64,000 nucleotides of DNA from Plasmopara viticola (lineage: Eukaryota; Oomycota; Peronosporomycetes; Peronosporales; Peronosporaceae): contig MBPM02000079.1 of the NCBI GenBank assembly GCA_001695595.3, positions 289,006 to 353,005 of the forward strand, given 5' to 3'. Positions 57,750 through 64,000 of the stretch are shown here, in pieces. Every line of letters starts with the position of its first letter. Positions within the stretch are counted from its first letter, which is position 1. Position numbers and translations under genes: made by a program. The notes beneath the pieces were generated by a model, which ran no database searches, was not told where the DNA came from, and saw only the letters and a program-made list of their open reading frames with translations.

Positions 57750-60700
57750 CTAATTTAACGAATTCCTAGAAGCTGGCTCAATTTCTTCTTGTCTAGTCAC
57801 GTTCGGAGCTCTTGCGTGCGTAGCAATGGCTCCGGCGTCCGGGTCATTCCTCGCTAATTCTGAAAGCGTTGGCAATGGCGTGATAAACCGATTGGCTTCG
57901 AAAAGAAATTGATTCAGGTCCACCGCTTTCGTCACATACTCAAACACGTCATTCATCTCTTCGACGTCAAACCCACTTTGTACCGGCTTCTTCTCGGCCG
58001 AATCACTTGCAAGCTCAAAGACATTGTACGAGCCATCGGGATGGAACACATATTTGAGCTCCTCCGTGCGTACACCTTTGGTCATGCCACTAAATGGGTT
58101 ACACAAGACCACCCGTCGTTCCTGCGGACTTGAAGCGTTGCCTGCCAGTGCTTCAGGCTCCAACCCCTTCTCTTCTTCCTCGTCATCCTTAGAAACTTCA
58201 GTTCCCATCCCTTGCGCGGCTTTCAAAGTCGCTGGCTGCACACGCCGCCGCTTCATCGAGTGGCCGTACCCGTGTTGGTACAATGGTTTTTCTGGCGTCA
58301 CCCCTACAATGTCCGCCACGGTCGCCATCAGGTCCGACTGCATTGTCAATTGATCCACAACAGTCCCTTTATCTTCGTCCCGCAGGAAATCATCCGCAAG
58401 CAAGAGAAACGGCACTCGGGACGCTTCGTCCCACACTCCCGAGTCCACAATCGACGGGTTATTGCCGTGCTCGAGCCGTCCGTACCCATGATCCCCTTGA
58501 ATGATGACAATGGTATTTTTCATCAACCCCTTTGCCCGCAACGCTGCAATGAACTTCCCGAGCATTTCATCGGAGAAATACATGGAATCCAGATACTTTT
58601 TGTTGTACTCAGTGTACAGTCCCGATAAATCCGGCGGAGCGTAACTTTTCGGGAGCGTCCATGGATTGTGACTCGTGATGCTGTACATGTCAATAAAAAA
58701 CGGCGATTCCAGGCCTTCCCAGCCCGGAAGAGGCGCTTTGATCGTCGTGGCGTTTTCTTCTGCCTCGACAAAGTCGCGCGACGAAATCCACGTATCATTT
58801 ACCCAGACATGAGCCCCATGATCGTGTCGTTTCGGTACCTGTATCGTCTCGAAAGCCGTGGCATTCCCAGAGTCCACGCTGGCATTCCCAAACGCCACGT
58901 CGGTGGCGTTGCGACTACGATTCGCAGCCGATTCAATGGCATAGAGCAGCATCTCAAACGACAAGTGATCGTGCATGCCCCAGGAAAAGTGATCGTCGGG
59001 ACTATTCTTGTACTTGCGCGTCTCGTGCAACATGTTGCGGACTTTGCGGTCGTCCACGAGCTTGTCAAACCCATTCTTGAGTAAAAACTTGTCCCAGTAT
59101 TCCCACGTCAGGTCCACGGCACTCCAAAAGAGATTAAAGTAGCCCCGTTGCTTGAGAAAGTGGGGCAAGCCACGGACATGGAGATTCGTGCTATATTGCT
59201 TCAACGCACTCGTTTCCGTACACGACGGGAGCATCCCAAACAACGTCGTCAAGAGCGTACGCGTCGTTTGCACACACTGCGTATAGTGTTCGTGTAGAGC
59301 ACCCCCGTCTTGGCCAGTTGATCAAAGTGAGGCGTTGCGCTCTTGCCCGTCGCCTCTTTCTTGGCCGCCCCGCCCAAGACGCCGACGTTTAAATGACGCC
59401 ACGATTCCATATTGATGACAATAATATTGGGCGCCGCGCTCAATGTCTCGATGGCAGCACTTGTGTTCATTTTCGCATCGACGCTTGCATTGCGCGTCAG
59501 TTCAAAGAACGAGTCGCCTTGAAACGCCGTGGTTTTTCGCCACAATAACGCACAATGATCCTCGTTGCCAAGATTCTCGACTTCGTACGTCTCAGAGGTG
59601 CCCAAGGTCGACAAGAGCACCCTGCTTGCGGCCGTACAATTCATTTCTTCGCGATGAATCGTGGGTGGATGGTAAAAGAAGGGCTCGGCTTCGAGCGTAA
59701 ACATGGCATTGTTCATGAGTTGCATGTCCACGCCGCCTTTATGATTCAACAGGACGGACGCCGAGAGCGCAGCCCCAGTCACCACTACAGTCAACGCAAT
59801 GCATCGACCCAAGAGGTTCAAGGGACCAGCTTTGGTGTACAACCCATAGTCTGAAAACAAGCCAGTGGTACAGCCCGGAGGTGTACCACCGGGTACATGA
59901 CTGGTACTTGGTACACTACGACGTCGAATTCGACTGGATTTCCGTGCACGGTGCCAATACGAGGCAAACAAGTCGGGGACGTATAAATTCGACGTCGTGG
60001 CGGACGCGACATTCGATGCCATGGAGTCTTTCCGTGCGCCGTAGCGCCGAATAAAGCAAAAGCAAAACGCACTGGGAAATCGCAAAAAATCCGAGGCCAA
60101 TGGCAATTGTCCCGTATAAAATCCAAACGTCAGGGCCGCAATGAGTGCAGAATAGACGGCCCATGACACCACGACCGTTTGCGTCAGCACTTCTTCATCG
60201 GTCAACGAGGCCGTGAATTGTTTCATATAATTGAAAAACACTTCGACAAATGCACGATTGAGACGCGGGTGCATGGTCGCTTGGAGGCAAAAATCCGCTA
60301 CACTGGCAATTGTGGCAACGACTAGAATCAGTTGCAAAAGGGTCACAATCACGAGGGAGTGCACAACTCGTCGCGTTCGCGCCACGAGGGCCGGTCGATT
60401 GGCGGCTCCTAGACTCAACAACGTGCGATGGGTCGTGGCGACACCGGACGCGAGTGCCTCCATGTTTTCCTCTTGGAGATCGTACTCTGTTGCCAGCACG
60501 GGCATGTATACCGGAAGATACCTCGTCGTACCGAGACGGTCCCTTAAGAAGCCACTATTGGGGAACCTGCGCGCAGTATCCAGGTCTTGCGGGGTCAGAT
60601 TGTCCGAATCAAAGAAAACTTTGACGAGACAGATACAGGTCGACGCCTGGAGGAAAATGGCCACGTCCTGCATCATTCCAACCACAAGTCCTTGCATGAT

Positions 60701-60973
60701 TTTAGCGGGGGGAAAACGATGCCCAAAACGGGCAAAATTCAGCACTCGACCGAGGACAGGGAGCCCCAGGAACGCGTACACAAGGGCCGCGAGCCACACG
60801 GTCTGGTACACTTTCTCACACGTGACCACGACGCTGCGTCCTGTCCACCAGCGCCGTGTGCGGCCCAAGAAGGACGCATCCGCGTCAAGAGTGATCGTCT
60901 TGATGCCACGTGTAGCGTCCGTAGGTTCCCGCGTGGGTGAGAGCCCTCGGTTGCGCCGGTAGATCATTGGCAT
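57750..60973 (-). CDS. LtaS/MdoB-like membrane sulfatase, one frameshift
   Basis: ATG at 60973 (MPMIYRRNRG). The N-terminal half has about five hydrophobic segments (VYQTVWLAALVYAFLGLPVL; VVGMMQDVAIFL; SLVIVTLLQLILVVATIASV; VVVSWAVYSALIAALTFGFY; CIALTVVVTGAALSASVLL). The C-terminal sulfatase domain shows NIIVINMESWRHLNVG (metal Glu), QTTRTLLTTLFGMLP (nucleophile Thr region), SITSHNPW (His) and IVIIQGDHGYG (Asp-His), the layout of lipoteichoic-acid synthase-like phosphoglycerol transferases. The frame breaks near 59287: upstream sequence ends in a wrong frame (KRRVRS stop at about 59249), while the +1 frame carries YTQCVQTTRT onwards. One missing C restores continuity, so this is a 1-nt deletion or an assembly error. 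Total about 1,070 aa. Substrate in a eukaryote is unknown; members occur in oomycetes. Confidence 0.85.
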
Positions 60974-61030
60974 AGTAGCCGAGGAGCGTCTTCTCAACCG
61001 TAGGACGTTTCGCTCGCGCCAAAATGCCAC

Positions 61031-61328
61031 AGCGGCCTTGGCAGTTGATCACAGGGCTAATCTATATATACCACAAAGTCCGGCCGTAAGGGTCAGGGAG
61101 CGAGGCCGCGTCTTCGGGCTCGCGAACCTCTTCCCGTGGCTTGGTACTGTTGGTTGTGTACTTGAACTCTCTACCGGTACCCAGAGGTCTAATGTTCTTA
61201 TCTCGCTCTGAAAGTGACCATTTTTTGTGTCACAGCCAGACGAAAGCACTTTATGTAACCAAGACTGCTTGAACTAGCAAATGAGGAGGCTTAGTATAGG
61301 CTGGTGGGTGGCCCATGGACAGAGCAAC
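61031..61328. promoter_or_regulatory. Upstream region of the sulfatase gene
   Basis: About 300 bp between the sulfatase start and the hAT element. It must contain the sulfatase promoter. No other feature seen. Confidence 0.4.
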
Positions 61329-64000
61329 TAGGGATGGGGACGTAAACGGTGTTAACGTAAAAAAAATGTGGTTCCCGTTCCCGTCCGGGAGTTCCCGTTC
61401 ACGTTTTTTAGACGTTGTTTGACGTCTCAGAGAGACAAACAAACCATTGGTTTGAAATCATACCATGTTCAAGCTGCACAAACATAAGAACGGACGGGAG
61501 AAGAATTTTGTCAAACAATTCGGCTGCTGGCACATTAAAGCTGATGTGAGTTGTGCAAAAAGTCTATTTACAACATGTAACTCTTTAGCACGTTTCTACC
61601 GTACGTCTTCAGCTACTCCTCTGGTTCCTCGCCAATCGTATTGCTGTAAAGAAAAATGAGATCTCTTAGGTTGTAACAAGACAACCTATTACGCCGTGCT
61701 GTAATAATGATTCCTGCCCACGAGAAGCAGCGCTCTGAAGGTACTGATGTAGCTACCATGCCAAAATATTTCCTCGCAATAGGAGCTAAGAGCGAAAAAT
61801 CACTGCCATTTTCGCGCCACCACTTAAGACCATCGTCAAGTTTCTGTGTTTTGGACTTCTGCTCTCGGCACGTATTTTCTTGTGCTTTTTGATGGGATCT
61901 ATCGTAGTATCGATTCACCTCTGCCTCTACTTTTGCACGAAGCGACAACCCGTTTTGCACTTGAGGATGAGGCGATCTTCGCTTGCGTCCAAGGAGATCA
62001 TTTATGAAGTTCTCTTCTTCATCGCTAACCTCATCGGAGCACGTGCTGTAGATATCAGCACCAGCAGAGCGCATTGCCTCGCTCACCAAGAACTCCCTCC
62101 CTTCTATTTTTTCTGTTGCGTTCAGTGACTTACCATGCACGAATTGAGGATCAAGCAAGCAGCAATATTTCACATCCAAAGGTAATTGCTTGAATCATTT
62201 TCGGAGCAAAAACAAGAAAAACCGACGGACGAGATGCATGCGTTCCAGCACCGAGCTGTAGTAATATTCTCCAGCGTGAGCAGGCGATATTTTGGCAAAA
62301 ATCCTCTGATTTAATAGCCGCTTTTCAAGAAGGCGTATACATGGATAAATCAATGTAGCAGTGGGGTATATTCCACCTGATAGTGTCTTAGTTACCAGCT
62401 CAAAAACCACGAGAAGCTTGTCGAGGCATTGGATGCTAAACCACATTTCTCCAGTGGGCCTCACAATACTTGCGTCGCTGAACTCTTCTTTGCCTTTCGC
62501 TGTCAATATAAACTCCATGAATGATTGGATACTAGGACGAAAATGCAGAAGGCGTTGAAGCATGTGATGCGTGCTATTCCAGCGGGTGGCTACATCTGAA
62601 ATAACGGTAAGAGGTACGGCCACATTTTGTAGCGACTTCAACTTGTCTTTTCCTTTAGAACTTTTGTTGAAGTAGTGAACAAATTTGCGAAAGCTAGAAA
62701 CATGCATTCTTGTTTCACTCATGGCTTAGTTCATAGCGTTTAGAATTGAAGTTGTTGTCCGCACACTAAGACAACCATCAAGAAGACCTCCATCCAGCGT
62801 GTTATCAGCATTAACGTCCAGATGCTCATATTCATGCGAAACGCTGTCTATAGAACTTGCAATCGTTTGGGATTCGATATCTACCATTTCTTGCTTCAAA
62901 AACGCAATAGCTTCCACTTCAATTGCAAGGTTCTCAATCCACTGCTCCTCATCATCTTCACTGTCAGCAATATTTTCAACCTCCTCTCTAACTTCCTCGT
63001 TCCCGTCATTATCCTCTTCCACATTTGTCACTTCGACACTTGTTTTCGAGAGAGCTCCTGATACAATCAAATGTAGCGTCCCCACTTGCGCATGAGCACG
63101 CCCAGTTTGCATTCAATTCTGATGCCAGTGTGCTTCCCACAAAACTCATAACTTCTAAAGTGTACGCCATCATCTCAAAATTGATATTCACAAAATGAAT
63201 AGTAAGCGAAATATAGCTATCTGTTGCTCGAGATATCCACATGTATGTGAGAGAATAGAAGTCTGCATCTTCAGCAATCTACGTCTTTACCAGCGATCGC
63301 TTGAACTGACAGTGATTTTGCATTTTTTCAGTAATAGTGCGGCGAGAGGGTAGCTCGTACAGACCTCTCATCGTCTGAATCAACGTCAAAAGAAAACAAA
63401 GCACCTAGTCGTCGGCAACACTTAGTGGGCGCAGTCGTTTGGCAATCCAATCAATGAAAGCTCTTGTGGCCATCTCTTCGTCAGCTGGATCGATCTTTCT
63501 TGTTCTCTTTGTCGGAGAAAACATCATTGCATCAGATTTTCGCGTTGCGCAAAGTGCGATTGCCACTCGCTTGGATGCTTGTTCACGCCCAGCTCTGCTG
63601 AGATCTTGTGGATGTTTTTAATTCATGTGCTTTCAAATGCTGGCGCTACTTCCTGATTTAAAGCTGAAAGAGCTTTTGCACTTTAGACAATAAGCCAAGT
63701 TTGTATCAAACGATTCCCACGCCTTCTTTCCCGGTGGTAGCTGTGCGTTTGGAGCTACAAGTCGGATGAACGACCAGTAATCGTCCTTCTTTATACGGCG
63801 CATCTTGAACAGGGGCGGCGGTGCAGGATCATTTGATGGTGGAGGCTTCATCCGGGAACGATGCGTTGTAAGCTCTTTCTTCTATCCTGTGCTCGTGTGG
63901 TGTTTTATACATTAATATCGCCGGGACGTCTCAAAACGTTTGCAATACGTCAACGGATACTGGTTTAACGTGCTTAACGTTGAGCTGACGTCCCCATCCC
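61329..64000 (-). mobile_element. hAT DNA transposon, nearly complete
   Basis: Terminal inverted repeats GGGATGGGGACGT (61331-61343) and ACGTCCCCATCCC (63988-64000) match perfectly over 13 bp; both ends also have an AACGT-rich subterminal region. The right terminus coincides with the window end, so the right-hand target duplication is outside. The 8 bases AGAGCAAC (61321-61328) before TAGGG are the candidate left duplication. The interior holds a broken hAT transposase gene and, near the left end, repeated TTCCCGTTC motifs typical of subterminal transposase-binding arrays. Confidence 0.85.
61613..63851 (-). pseudogene. hAT transposase, inactivated
   Basis: Read from 63851: MKPPPSNDPAPPPLF, then a BED-finger start, YWSFIRLVAP ... 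YCLKCKSSFSFKS. Mid-region: ISLTIHFVNINFEMMAYTLE (63240-63130). Then DVATRWNSTHHMLQRLL (62722-62195 frame), and the dimerisation domain LKWWRENGSDFSLLAPIARK, YFGMVATSVPSERCFSWAG (61613-62179 frame). The last three frames (63112-62726, 62722-62195, 62179-61613) lie in the same phase, separated by single stops (near 62726 and 62195). The N-terminal part is in a different phase with a gap at about 63250-63630. It cannot make a working transposase as it stands. Confidence 0.88.

Noticed and set aside
58668..59084. 138-codon plus-strand frame
   Set aside because: Antisense to the sulfatase domain; no family features.
60231..60962. 243-codon plus-strand frame
   Set aside because: Antisense to the membrane half of the sulfatase; Arg-rich composition typical of a shadow frame.
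1..64000. CRISPR arrays, rRNA or tRNA genes, prokaryotic operons
   Set aside because: None seen: no regularly spaced short repeats, no cloverleaf or rRNA-like segments, and gene structure is eukaryotic.

Overview
The window looks like nuclear DNA of an oomycete, probably a Peronosporales species (Phytophthora or a downy mildew). The reasons are: eukaryotic genes in tight convergent or divergent pairs; short GT..AG introns of about 54-113 bp; gene families I associate with oomycetes (a Dpy-30/RIIa protein, a coiled-coil plus C1q-like jelly-roll protein, a bacterial-type LtaS-like sulfatase, an Uma2 nuclease fused to a zinc finger); and long gene-poor stretches full of decayed transposons. Species cannot be fixed from sequence alone.

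Layout. 1-2.3 kb: 3' part of ATG4 (+) and a convergent RIIa/Dpy-30 gene (-). 2.5-2.85 kb: SINE copy A. 2.9-7.6 kb: decayed DNA-virus-like (Polinton/NCLDV-type) element with GIY-YIG, HNH and family-B polymerase-like remnants. 7.95-8.96 kb: Uma2-zinc-finger gene with one internal stop. 10.2-14.3 kb and 22.9-26.9 kb: two inverted copies of a Ty1/copia-like relic. These flank a gene island: a predicted type I membrane protein (15.5 kb), a myristoylatable alpha/beta hydrolase with a RanBP2 zinc finger split by an intron (16.7-18.5 kb), ribosomal protein eL42 (19.2 kb) and a C1q-like protein (21.2-22.15 kb). 26.9-36.5 kb: gene-poor, degenerate DNA.

36.5-38.6 kb: compact island with dynein light chain LC8, an AN1/C2H2 zinc-finger protein with a C-terminal CaaX box, and mitochondrial ribosomal protein bL35m sharing a 188-bp divergent promoter with it. 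40.0-40.8 kb: copia integrase relic. 41.1-43.85 kb: a PX-like/GOLD/coiled-coil gene bracketed by SINE copies B and C. 44-57 kb: retroelement graveyard with SINE copy D, tandem repeats and hairpins. 57.0 kb: a small one-pass membrane protein. 57.75-61.0 kb: LtaS-like sulfatase with one frameshift. 61.33-64.0 kb: a nearly complete but inactive hAT transposon, with its right terminal inverted repeat at the window end.

The intact genes are mostly housekeeping or membrane and trafficking functions: autophagy (ATG4), motor scaffold (LC8), cytosolic and mitochondrial translation (eL42, bL35m), proteostasis (AN1) and Golgi/lipid-type adaptors (GOLD). They do not form one pathway. The most notable signals are a SINE family with clear target-site duplications at three of four copies, the DNA-virus-like relic, the Uma2-zinc-finger fusion, and the large inverted copia duplication.
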